64,000 nucleotides of DNA from Coniochaeta sp. PMI_546 (Eukaryota > Ascomycota > Sordariomycetes > Coniochaetales > Coniochaetaceae), in assembly GCA_021432605.1 (NCBI GenBank), contig MU271150.1, positions 1,178,001 through 1,242,000 of the forward strand. The letters are read 5' to 3'. A model generated the notes under the pieces. The model saw only the letters and a program-made list of their open reading frames with translations. It was not told the DNA's origin and did not search any database. Shown piece after piece: positions 54,301 to 64,000 of this stretch. Position 1 is the stretch's first letter; the number at the start of each line of letters is the position of its first letter. The position numbers and the translations under genes are program-made.

Positions 54301-56108
54301 CTGGAGTTGGGGGAACTCGTTTGGCTGTGGACAATGGCTCGCATACGTGAGTGGGCTTATGTGACATGACGGTGGGCGTTCACACGATGACTTCCCGGTA
54401 GCATATCGTGCAGCGCGGAGTAATTGGTACACTCTTAAGGAGTCACGGTTAGATCAAAACTCGGGATAGGTTATTGCTCTAATGCGAGATATGGTTTCGT
54501 GGCCGTTGCCATCACCTCTGGTCTCGTAGCTAACCGTCCAATCTTGCAATGAACGGCCTGGAGACCATGCATCATCAGGGTCCCGTGCCATGTTCACGAA
54601 CTGCGGTGCAATCTACCGTATCACGGACCAGACATTCTATCCATGTTCTTCCATAAGCAACGGCAAAACAGGACCGTCTCCTACGAGCGAAGATGGGCAA
54701 CGATGATTCGACCCGGGCTCGCACCGCAGACTTTCAATGGATTAGACTCTTTTTCACATTGCAGTTCCGAATGTAATGTCATGGCATCACCAACATCAGC
54801 ACTTCAGTACGTCTTGGACCCGGCATACAAGGGACAGGACATCTCACTCAGACGTTGAAACGAACTACACTTCGAACCAGTTGTGGCTCCTGAGCTTGAT
54901 CAGAGTTGCTGGTTAGCTGGACAGGAGTTATGGAGACAGGCTAAGTGGAGATCTCGAGCGCGATGCAGAAGGGGCGCGAGGGTATGAGGAAGCAGTGGGA
55001 AGTCAGATAACTTGGTGAACTCGTATCTGTGTCGCATGGGCATCGCTTAGAAACATCAATACCAAGCAGTGTCTGGATGGCAAATGTTAAAGGCTCGACT
55101 GGCATTCGATGATCAAACTGCTAAATTCACAAGATGACGACTTGCTGGAACCCTGTCGCGCTGAGAATCGAGCAACTCTTTCAAAGCCAGCACAGGGGCT
55201 ATCCAATCGCAGCAATCAAGACCAAACACCCCGGGTGTCACCCCCACGCGTGATCTGCAACTTGTCCAGAGGAGTCGTCTCACGTGCGCGATACGTGCTG
55301 CAGGAGCATCGGAGCCATCACGTTCTCACTATTCGGAAATCAGGTACCAGGGGCGTGCTTGTCGCTGGGTGAAGCTGCTGACCTGCGATAAGGAAGGTTT
55401 TGCCAAAACTCTGAGCATTTGCATGATCAAGCAAGGTGAAATCTAGCTCGTCATTTCTCGACTTCTGCCCGCATCGCACACGCCAAACCATCGTAGGTGA
55501 GAGAAAGCTACAAGAAGCTCGAAAGAGAAATGGTTCAGCATACCATCGTGCGAACTCTTTAGCAAATATCAACCAGCGTCCATATATATTGATGTGATCA
55601 TTTCCACCCATCTCATCGTTCTTTCGTGGCGCATGTTCAGAACCATGGATTACTGAAGGTTAAACTTCTCGTTGGGCGGATCTAGAAAGACTGTGTCTAG
55701 ACCGCTTTGATATAGTCCCCGCCTCGTATGTGCTTCGCTCAATGGTTCGTCTTCCGGAATCGGATCCGGAGTGCATCGAAATCTTCAATTCATCCTAAGA
55801 TACCTACCTTCTCTACTGTTGTAAGTTCACATCAGAGGTTGTACTAGGGCTAGTAACAGACCACTATCGTCAGGCTGTCGCAGACTGTCAACCCATTTGG
55901 TCCTCGAAACAACGCTCTAAAAAGGTAGCTCGCGGGACAGAACAAGGCAGTATTGCTATATCTTCCTAACTATGCCGTCCACAACCTTTCCGTCCACTAT
56001 TTCTCCTCCAAAAGAGATTTAGAAGAAGTATATTAGATCCGACAGAAGGAGACAAAACAACAATCACTCAAACGCTTTCATAATCCAGCATCCCCGCCAA
56101 CTGTTCAA
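54301..56108. other. Gap, no gene recognised
   Basis: 1.8 kb with only short frames. No repeats or motif recognised. It ends at the tRNA. Confidence 0.45.
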
Positions 56109-56194
56109 CGACCCCGTCAGGACTCGAACCTGAAACCTCAGCTAGGATTGGAAGTCAACCGGAAAGCTACGCGCTACCATTGCGCCACGAGGCC
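56109..56194 (-). tRNA. Intron-containing tRNA, anticodon CCG (Arg) by folding
   Basis: Read on the minus strand from 56194: acceptor stem GGCCTCG pairs with CGGGGTC (two wobbles), D-arm GCGC/GCGC, anticodon stem TAGCT/AGCTG, T-arm TCAGG-TTCGAGT-CCTGA perfect, discriminator G. The anticodon loop region has 21 nt instead of 7. With the intron in the standard place after position 37 it is 14 nt (56158-56145) and the anticodon is CCG, arginine. The pre-tRNA can pair loop and intron (GGTTG with CAATCC, one bulge). Mature length 72 nt. If the intron boundaries were different, Trp (CCA) would be the main alternative, but stem pairing favours Arg. Confidence 0.8.
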
Positions 56195-56465
56195 ATTATT
56201 ATATTGTGGGCGTGTTGGGATGTATTAGGGCATAGGCAGGGTCGTGCGGCCGTGACTCGCGAGAGCGCATGACTCGGCGATCATAGCGCGATCTACTTGT
56301 GGATATGCCGATGCTCGATGTGTGTTCGTTGCTTGGGGACAAATCGGACAATCGTTGTGGTAAACAGTCTATCATTGTTTCAAGTATATGTGTGCGAGAC
56401 TTCCTGGTCATACTGTCTGATGTGTCCACAATCCTACTCGAGATACAGTCCATGTCAATACGACG

Positions 56466-58308
56466 TCACCAAACAACACTGCTGCTCGTAGTAGTTGTAT
56501 TCGTCATCCTCGTGTCCCGCACGCTTCCCTTGGCGAAAGCCGGCGTGGGCTTGTCCAGGGGCGGGAGTCCCTCAAACACCTGTGCCTTCGCCCCTGGTAA
56601 CGGCGGCTCCGGCTGCCACTTTGTGGTCATCTGATCCCCCGTCACCAAGGCGGGCGGCGGTGCCGCAGTCGACTGTCTTGGCGTGAGTATCCCGTCCAAC
56701 CAACGCGCCACGGGGCCCGGGGTTTTGGGGGCACCCGCATTTCCCTTGGGCACGTTGCGGAAGGGCCACGGCCCCTCCAGCTTGGCGTACGACTTTTCGT
56801 TGATAAAGTTCTCGTCAAGGAAGCTGCCCGGCGAAGGTGGGGACTGGGACTCGAGGTCTGTAAGACGACGGTGCGTCTTTTCCCCTGCAATGCCAGCGCC
56901 GCTTTCAGCGGCATACGAAGCTTGGACCAGTTTGTCGAGCATCTCGGAGTTGGTCTCCTGCTTCTTCTTCCTGGAACCGGACGCTGTCGAGCGGGCATCG
57001 TTGCTTGCAGCTCCCCACAAGTTGCGGTTCCAAGGAGCCGCCCAAGAGGTACTAGTTGTTGCGCGTGGTGGCGTGGTATCACCAGAACCGGTCCTACCGA
57101 AGGGGAGGCGAAGGGACGAGATATGGTACCCACGGCGGCGCAGCTTTTTGATGACAAAAAACGCGGCCATAACTATGATGGTGAATCCGGCTGATGGTTT
57201 GAGGTTAGAGCCCACATGTTAAGATGGGGGGCGGGAGGAGCATACCCAATACGCCTATCACTGTGCCAGCTACTGCGCCTTGGCTCATGTCTTTATGCTC
57301 GGTGGAGGTCACAGAGCCCAGAACTTGATCCGGAATGGCGGCTCCGACACTGCCGCTTGCTGTTGTTGTTTGTGTTGAAGCCTTTTGAGGTGACGGGAGG
57401 CTTAGCGTGGAAAGTGGTGCTGGCGTGACACCCGGGGCCAATATCCCGGACTGTGTCGGAGGCGTAGTCTGCTCTGCGACACTACTACTCAAGCTGGAAC
57501 TTATTCCAGAGGTCGAAGCAGGGGTCGCTACGACGGCGGTTGACAGTGTCGTGGATTGCGCAAGACTTGAAGAAGCAGACGTGACAGGCAAGGAAGTCTC
57601 GATCACATTTAGTGAAGGAGCGGCGCCAAGGATGCTTGAAGACAAGGTTGCCGCAGTCGTCGATGTCAACGAATTTGAAGTGGTTATATCGCCTGGGTTT
57701 GGTGCAGTCGTAGCGGAAGTGGCAGAACTTGTCGTCTCATCATCCGAATCATCGTCATCACTCAAGCTTTCGACACCGGAATCGAGGTCATCACCCTCAG
57801 CAGCTAGTAGCGTTGATCCCAAGCCGGTTGGTCGAGCCAAACTGGTGATTATGGCTGGGGCAAGCCTGACTGGCGTGGACTGCGCAGCGCCGATGGTAGT
57901 CCTTGATGATACCCCAAATCTAAACGGTGTCGGCTGGGCAGCGCTGATGGTACTCCTTGAGATATCTCCAAATCTGGATGTTGTGTGCTGCGGGACGCCG
58001 ATAGTAGCCCCGGATGAAATCGCCAGCCCTGACCCAACTCGCAACGTGGCGCTGGGCCGAGGAAGCGATATGGGACGGCTTTGTGGGATAGTGATATCTT
58101 CATCATCCGAATCTGGTCCTGAATCCGGTCCCGAGTCTAAGCCCGAGGCAGCGTCGCTGTCATCTTCACCTCTCGGGACAAGCCGCCTCTGGTGGCGCTT
58201 CAGACGAACGAGGTTTCGCCGGCGGAGTGTTGGGGCTCTCGGCCACTTCTTATTATCGTTGACAGATCTTGCTTCCAGCGCGTCATCTATTCTTTGATGA
58301 TGATCCAT
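56466..58308 (-). CDS. Ser/Thr-rich single-pass membrane protein
   Basis: Two exons (58308-57246, 57190-56466; 55-nt intron GTATGC...CAG) give 595 residues. Residues about 40-340 are Ser/Thr/Ala/Pro-rich, with an acidic repeat (DSGPDSGPDSDDED) and three imperfect ~19-residue repeats of the pattern S-x-x-T-I-x-A-A-Q-x-T-P-x-R. The single TM helix (AVAGTVIGVLAGFTIIVMAAFFVIKKL) straddles the splice site, followed by basic residues, so the C-terminal 220 residues are cytosolic. The overall plan is that of fungal wall-stress-sensor-like or mucin-like proteins. The N-terminus (MDHHQRIDD) is not a signal peptide, which is odd; an unseen upstream exon or reverse signal-anchor insertion is possible. 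Confidence 0.75.
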
Positions 58309-59754
58309 CTCTGCTCAAAGATGCAAAGCCAAGAACACAAAAAAAAGCAAAATAACGCAAGATGCAATGGGGAAATACAACGAAGAGAAAGAACAAACAC
58401 AACAAACGCAGACCAGCTGCTCCTCTCTGAGGTGTGTGGGAGCACAAGAGGGAGATGGAAGACCACTCGGCAGAACATACTGCCTTGAACACCTGGAAGA
58501 GGTGCCGACAAGCGGTAATAAGGCAAGGCTTGGTATTTGCTGGATGACCCTGGGCCTGAGCTGGCTGTTCCGCTGGGTTGCCATCGTTTCGAATGGCTAA
58601 ATCCACAGCGCCAGATGGAGAGGCGATCGACAGTAGCATTTCAAATGAATTGGAGAACCTCCTGCAGACTTACGTGGACGTCGAGGCGTAGCCATGATCA
58701 CTGTCGAGCCTCAGGCATGGACGTTGTTGGTTGAAGGGGTGATGAAACGGATCTGCACCACATATCATCGGTTGGACCAGATTGTCGAGCGTTGAGCGGC
58801 CAATGTGGTCGGTGGTTGAGAGTGGGTCGGCTCCTGTCGTTAAGGCCAAGGTGTAGCAGCTTTTGCGGCTCTGTGGGGGCTTGCTTGGCCGCTTGGCGTC
58901 TTTGTTACAGGACCTGAACATTCTCTCCAAGTTCCACTCTCCACTGACGCCGTCGGTTTCTGGATATGGAAAGAGCTCACAAGAGCGATTATCGTGCTGA
59001 TAGCCTGTCAAGAATCTCAACTGTGTTACATTATATCTTAGTTCGTAGGTGTTTGTCCATAGCTGCCATTCCATCTGAAGATTATCTCAAGAAGAAATCA
59101 TCACCTGCTGATTGCGCCACAATTGCAATTTTGTACTGGCTCGACTAAACTCCAGGCCGACCTCTTGTCTGTATCCTGTGTCTCTTCGACACAGCCGATG
59201 TAATTGTAGATATCTTCATGATTCATTCACTCTGATCGGCAGTAACTGCCAAGCACACAGGGTTCGGCACGATATTGCCGACCCAACGAGGCAAGGCAGG
59301 TCGACCCGATCGCCAAGCGGTTTTGCAGCACACCACCCCCCGGCTACTGACGTCTTGATGCGCCTTGGCTTGTATGGGATATCATTCCAAGGCTAACACA
59401 ACATCACCACGCCAATTCTGCCTCGCTCACTGCTACAGCTTGGCACTGCTCCCGACTGTGACGGCTGTTGGGGGAGCCTTTGACGTTCTGCGCAAAGCTT
59501 CTGCCACACAGAACACGAACTCCAGGTCGGCCACTTCAACATTCATCTTATCTTTGACTCGACTGCTGACACAGGCCATGCTACAGTTTTTAGCGCGAGT
59601 ATTGTCGGTGGATGACAATGCTTGCCGATGATACCGCGCTAAGTATGAGTTCAGTGAGCATAGCTCAGATATCAAACCTCTGAGGCCCTCCCCCCCCCCT
59701 CCTCCGTTCAGCAAGGACATCTGCCATTGTCCTTCTCACCCACCTACGCGCTAC
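58309..59754. other. Gap, no gene recognised
   Basis: Only short frames on both strands. A CT-rich stretch with C-run at 59688-59702. No RNA gene seen. Confidence 0.45.
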
Positions 59755-60063
59755 ATGGCGCAGATTACATCATTTTTACCAATCAAGCGACCGGCATCCA
59801 GTTCCAGCGATTCTTCGGCGCCCGCACAAACTTCGGCTTCGTAATCACCCTCAAAGAAAGCGCCTCGACCTCCTTCATCGTCAGCTCGCCTTGCCACTCG
59901 TAACCGGGGAGCAGGCTCGGATAGCTTCTCGCTCATTCGAGACATGGAAGGACCTTCGCTTATGCTTATGGTGGCCTGTTCCAACGGCGCCGAAGATGTC
60001 GTCTCGTCTATCCGGCAGGCTTTTGACGAGGGCAACATGCTGCTGGGGAAGGCATGGGGATAG
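59755..60063 (+). pseudogene. Broken ORF (~102 codons, one in-frame TAA)
   Basis: From ATG 59755 the frame reads MAQITSFLPIKRPASSSS..., is stopped by TAA at 59842-59844, and continues in the same frame as SPSKKAPRPPSSSARLATRNRGAG and then SLIRDMEGPSLMLMVACSNGAEDVV to TAG at 60061. QITSFLPI resembles a weak PCNA-interaction (PIP) box. No splice scheme removes the stop in frame. It may be a gene fragment disabled by one mutation, or chance. Family unknown. Confidence 0.3.
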
Positions 60064-60067
60064 TGGT

Positions 60068-60184
60068 GATGAGGATGATACGGATGAGGATGATACGGAT
60101 GAGGATGATACGGATGAGGATGATGCGGATGAGGATGATACGGATGAGGATGATACGGATGAGGATGATACGGATGAGGATGAC
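60068..60184. repeat. 15-bp minisatellite, about 7.8 copies
   Basis: Unit gatgaggatgatacg repeated in register from 60068, with a single A-to-G change in copy 4 (60113-60127) and decay in the last copy. As 15 is a multiple of three, all frames stay open: plus-strand DEDDT repeats, minus-strand Ser/Val and Ile/Arg repeats. I see no convincing gene around it, so translation is unproven. Confidence 0.9.
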
Positions 60185-60525
60185 AATGATGGCGATTGAA
60201 AGTGATGATGATGGACGCGATTCTGTCGATGACAGGTATTTAATGCACATAAAGGTCATGACGTATCAAGTTCGGGCCTCCATATTGTACTTGCTTGATA
60301 GTGTACGCTTCACGGGCCGCCGATATGACACGGTTTTTCATCATAGCTAGGAAAGAAGTATGCCTACCCTTTGAGAAATTATCTGCCCTGGACCCGGCAT
60401 CTCTAGCTGTCATGCCGTCCTAAGTGAGCATACACACATGTATACACTTTCGATCGCGTACTGGTAGAATGTACGAACAAACCCCCGATGGGTAAAAAAA
60501 AAAGTTGCCCTCGTGCTCACATGTT
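60185..60525. other. Intergenic
   Basis: No feature besides a short A-run at 60494-60503. Confidence 0.4.
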
Positions 60526-60650
60526 ACTCGTCCAGTGAGTCGAACCCACGCTCCGAGTTGCGGTTTAAGCGGTCATCGCAGTACCAGGTGCTACCCGAAC
60601 TTAGACGTAAAGAAACTTGCAACGCCCTTAACCACTGAGCTACACCACTT
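60526..60650 (-). tRNA. tRNA-like sequence, degenerate or with long intron
   Basis: On the minus strand there is a good internal A-box, GTGTAGCTCAGTGGTTAAG, with D-stem GCTC/GGGC, and a B-box-like GGGTTCGACTC about 90 nt later. GTTGC and GCAAC could form an anticodon stem around a loop of some 56 nt (7 + ~49 intron). But acceptor and T-stems pair poorly, and no anticodon with T33 can be placed. A tRNA pseudogene or tRNA-derived SINE-like fragment is more likely than a working tRNA. Confidence 0.4.
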
Positions 60651-63402
60651 CCCAGATTGTAGGTTACTACGCATTAGTCTCAACCTTCTACATATACCAA
60701 CTGTCCTGTGGCTCCAAAGGACCTGCCTATGTCTTATAATCCTAATCACTTACCATATGTTTACCTTGGTGATACCGTAGAACTAGGTTCAACTAACCAT
60801 GAATTTTACCTCAACTTCTACCAAAGCTCGGAATCACAACATTTTATCTGACCGAGATACGCGTCGATGTAATAAATTAACGAGACCGGCACATTTACAC
60901 CCACTCGAGCCAGCATCACTGTTCGCAACGACCCCTTGCCAAGGTGTGCTGGACTCCCCTCTATTCTCATTGAGACTGAGGAATATTACGAGCCCTGCCG
61001 TCATGTGTCTTAAACCCCGTAAAATTCGTCGCAGGGTCCTGGCTCCTAAGGCTGAGATGCGCGACATGAGATGGTGTGTCGGGTAGGGGTTCGCATTGAT
61101 CTGCTTGACAGCTTGAAGCGCTTAACAAGTGCCGATACACACGTCTCATCAGAATGGAAGGTGCCAGTAACATGTCACGATGCGCTCACAAGTCTAAGTG
61201 AAAAATGAAGCCGGATTACGGGGCTCCTATGCGTTTGAGAAGTCTCAAGAGGCTCAGCATCTGCTTCAATGGTGCTCTGTCACAGTGTTTATTGAAAACG
61301 GCAGCTGATTTCTTCACTTTGACTCGTTCAAATCTGCGCTGTTGCGCATGGATATTCGACATGTTTTGTAAGAATTGCTAAACGATGCCATATCTGACCG
61401 AAAACAAAAATAAACTCTAAATGGGAGCAACGATCCACGTCATTGGATCAGAAATTCGACAGCGACTATCTGAGTTTTTCCTTACAACGATGTGATGTAA
61501 AGGTGAGAGAGCACTGAATATCCAAGACTTCTTGAGAGCTCTTAACGGCATCCTAAAGCTATTGGGAGACAACAACAAAACCGGGTCCAACGCGTCCGCA
61601 GGTTCAAGCTTGTGATCCTCAGAAAGATAACCCATGCAACGACTAAATATAGTGTTCCTACTCATGCCTTGTGTACACACGCCGAACTCCGCCGTCCTCT
61701 GGCTAAAGAGAAGTAGCTTGGTGATGGCTTCAGTTGACGAGTTGTGTCGTCCGGAGACGGGTCCGAATCAGAAGCCGATCTCGCAGGAATTGATGCTAGA
61801 ATGGGTTAGACGTACAGTGCTTTTGCTGTTCCCGACCCTTTGGATTGCGCGGGGGCCCGCTGAACAGCACGGCGGCCAGGGGCGCCACCTGCAGCGCTTC
61901 GCCTGTATGATGACATGGGTGTTACGGGCGTGGCATTGGACGTTTTGAGCTGTTCCAACTGGGAGACAAGCGCCAGCCAATTGACCAGTTAGATATCACA
62001 CCGCTACACCGATTGTGATGGTTGTCGGGAATTGTGGCGTTTGGGTCACGCTGCCCACGTTCCATTGATGCGAGTGGCGAACTGGCGATGATTCTTCTCT
62101 CTACACTATGGTACCTCATCCAGGTCTCTAATAAAGTTCATTTGATGGGGGCACCTGCCATTTGGCACTTGCGTTTGTTGAGAGGGGAAAGAGCAGCTAT
62201 GCCTCGCGGTTTCCTCCGCGATATTTGAGCTGGGCGGATCGCTGCTTTCGTCGCCCCAGAGCGCTGAGAACGTGGGGGTCAATTCGGCTCACAATTACGC
62301 CCCCGCCCGACCTGGGAATTCTAAGTTTCCCAGTGACACTGTGACGGCTTCCGATGTCTCTCCTCTCCACAATGCTCATCACTTCCCCAACTTTGGAGCA
62401 GCTTCTCCAGCGACACAGGATGCACTGCCGACCACCGGGAATTGAAGGGACAAGCACGGTGGGCCCCGAGTAGTGGCACCTTCCGCAACCGTCGGCCATT
62501 TCTTAGCTGATACAAACCCCATCTTGACACATCGTCTTCGGCAACCAAGATAATAGTCGGAACGGGTCTTGAGGTCGGGGCTCCCTCGATTCGCGCCAGA
62601 CAAGACTCACTAACGACGAGGGCCGAATGGCCTGGATTCCCCACAAGGTTCAAGGTGCATCAGTGCTACTTTCGTGCTCTTCTCCCAACAGGCTCCTGAA
62701 ATGCCACGCATACCGTGCGCCTCTCTGTTGCAGTCTGCAACGGCTCACGCGACGTGTTTAAGCCTCGGGAGCCGTGAGCTCGTGGCGGTCAGGGTAGTGC
62801 CCGGCTGTCTGACATGTCGTGGAACCTCAACACAAGTCGTCGACTCGTGGAAATATCCGTTGTTTTCAGTCATCGTCGTGTCATCCGTGCCTTTTCCGGC
62901 CTTCTAACCCCCACGCCGGCTCCATGAGGCCCCTTTCTTTCCCGAGGCGGTGCGGTTACACGCCCGGCTGTTGACCGGGCGTGTAAGTTGAGGAGTCTTG
63001 GAGCCTCACTCAATGTCCGGTCTTCACTCCGCAGTCTGCCCCTTCCCTGCCCCAGTCTCCAAGGTACTACCCCCCCTCCTTGGACCCCCCTCACCAACCA
63101 CTCGAACCCCAGAGATGTCATTCAGACCGGGTTCATGTGTGGGAGATGAGATGTGCTCAGTAGCGCGAGTTAGACCCCACGAATTTCAGTTAAGGTTCAC
63201 TTGGCTTCGTCAGCTGAGCCGACGTCTTTGTCTGCCCCCGCGGCTCTGGCCGCCCGACGTCCTAATACATAAGACTTGAGCTTCCCAAGCCATACCCCCT
63301 TTGCCTGGTATCCTCATCATCTTATCTTCACTAGTCGTCACCCGCTCCTCTCTCCCCCCCTTCACGCCCTCCAGAAGAAAGCTCACATCGACCCTGTTCA
63401 CC
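60651..63402. other. Long gap, promoter of the aldolase gene at its end
   Basis: 2.75 kb without a recognisable gene; short frames on both strands only. The last 90 bases (63310-63402) are strongly pyrimidine-rich (ctcctctctcccccccttc), as in fungal core promoters and 5' leaders. Confidence 0.45.
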
Positions 63403-64000
63403 ATGGATCATTCTTCCCTCATGCCACCAAGCGGGGTCTTGACTCCATCCAGCGTGTCTAGCGAGCCAGGTGATTTGACATCAGGGTCCGTCGATCGGCT
63501 CCCTAGCGGCGTCTACGTCCCTATTCTTGCCTTCTTCACTCCGGACGACGACATAGACGTCCCTGCCACTCAGCGTCATGTTGCCAGGCTTCTGGCTGCC
63601 GGCGTTGCTGGCATAGTTGTCCACGGGTCCAACGGAGAAGCAGCACATCTGTCCAGGCGAGAGCGACGGACCGCCATCGAAGCCGTCGTCGACGCTGCTC
63701 GCCACGCCGCAGACCCACCAAACGAACGCTTCCCCATCATTGCCGGGTGTGGCGCCGAGTCTGTCCGTGAGACTATTGAGTTGTGCCGCGAAGCGCAACA
63801 AGCAGGCGCCACTCACGCTCTCATCTTACCGCCAGGATACTATGCAGGCCTAATGGGGGTCGACGACCTCGTCGGCTTCTTCCACCAGGTCGCTGATCGT
63901 AGTCCGATCCCAATCCTGATATACAACTACCCCGGCGCAGCGCACGGCGTCGATCTCAACAGCGACACACTCCTCCGCATTGCGGCTCACCCCCGCGTAG
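63403..64000 (+). CDS. DHDPS/NAL-family aldolase, cut by window end
   Basis: Starts at ATG 63403 in a ccATGg context and runs off the window after about 199 codons. After a Ser/Pro-rich 34-residue extension, GVYVPILAFFTPDDDID begins the (beta/alpha)8 barrel; HGSNGEAAHLSRRER (74-88) carries the carboxylate-binding GSxGE motif, ALILPPGYY and IYNYPGA (with the conserved Tyr) follow. The Schiff-base Lys lies beyond 64000. Fungal members include 4-hydroxy-2-oxoglutarate aldolase and L-2-keto-3-deoxy-sugar aldolases (pyruvate-forming, catabolic); which one cannot be decided. True lysine synthesis is unlikely, because fungi use the aminoadipate route. Confidence 0.88.
   Translation, partial: MDHSSLMPPSGVLTPSSVSSEPGDLTSGSVDRLPSGVYVPILAFFTPDDDIDVPATQRHVARLLAAGVAGIVVHGSNGEAAHLSRRERRTAIEAVVDAARHAADPPNERFPIIAGCGAESVRETIELCREAQQAGATHALILPPGYYAGLMGVDDLVGFFHQVADRSPIPILIYNYPGAAHGVDLNSDTLLRIAAHPRV

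Noticed and set aside
57407-58297. A 296-codon plus-strand frame
   Set aside because: Antisense to the Ser/Thr-rich membrane protein; the biased codons of Ser/Thr/Ala runs keep the opposite strand open.
60068-60184. CRISPR-like array
   Set aside because: Units are contiguous 15-mers without spacers, and the genome is eukaryotic.
61634-61948. A 104-codon plus-strand frame
   Set aside because: No motif, no splice partners, and composition like the surrounding non-coding DNA.

Overview
The window is nuclear DNA of a filamentous ascomycete (Pezizomycotina, probably Sordariomycetes-like). Evidence: genes are split by short introns (47-79 nt, mostly GT-AG, one GC-AG), HET-domain non-self-recognition genes are present, as are fungal families (DUF6590, AA1-like secreted protein, DHA1 and DHA2 transporters), a pogo/Fot-type transposase relic and an extremely AT-rich block of the kind left by repeat-induced point mutation. 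All exon structures given here were derived by eye: splice sites were placed so that reading frame and family motifs continue, and each coding length was checked to be a multiple of three.

Layout. 2-15 kb is a housekeeping stretch: ribosome-assembly WD40 protein Rsa4 (minus), a CinA C-terminal-domain protein (minus), a small Arg/Ser-rich protein (minus), a vacuolar-type Ca2+/H+ exchanger (plus) and the meiotic MutS homologue MSH4 (plus, nine exons). 15-22 kb is accessory: two intronless orphan genes (minus), the C-terminal relic of a pogo transposase, and a DUF6590 gene whose 5' end appears to be cut off beside that relic. 22.5-28.6 kb holds a glutathione S-transferase, a large intronless hydantoinase/oxoprolinase-DUF917 fusion protein (tail to tail with the GST, 73 bp apart) and a divergent SDR-type reductase whose catalytic tyrosine is replaced by phenylalanine. 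29-36.7 kb carries a CxxC-CxxxC protein, an SAM methyltransferase, a DHA2-type efflux pump, a secreted AA1-like cysteine-rich protein and a Rossmann-fold NAD(P)-binding protein. 36.7-49.2 kb has an intact HET gene, a DHA1 multidrug transporter, a four-TM orphan membrane protein, one decayed gene of unknown family and a decayed HET gene, separated by long empty stretches. 49.7-58.3 kb has a second methyltransferase, a hotdog thioesterase, the AT-rich block, a chromodomain/AT-hook protein, an intron-containing tRNA and a Ser/Thr-rich single-pass membrane protein. 58.3-63.4 kb is nearly gene-free (a 15-bp minisatellite, a broken ORF, a degenerate tRNA-like sequence), and the window ends inside a DHDPS-family aldolase gene.

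There is no PKS, NRPS or terpene-synthase core enzyme, so the reductase, methyltransferases and pumps should not be called a secondary-metabolite cluster. The most system-like groupings are the GST / oxoprolinase-like / reductase trio and the pair of orphan genes beside the transposon relic. Both are hypotheses from proximity only.
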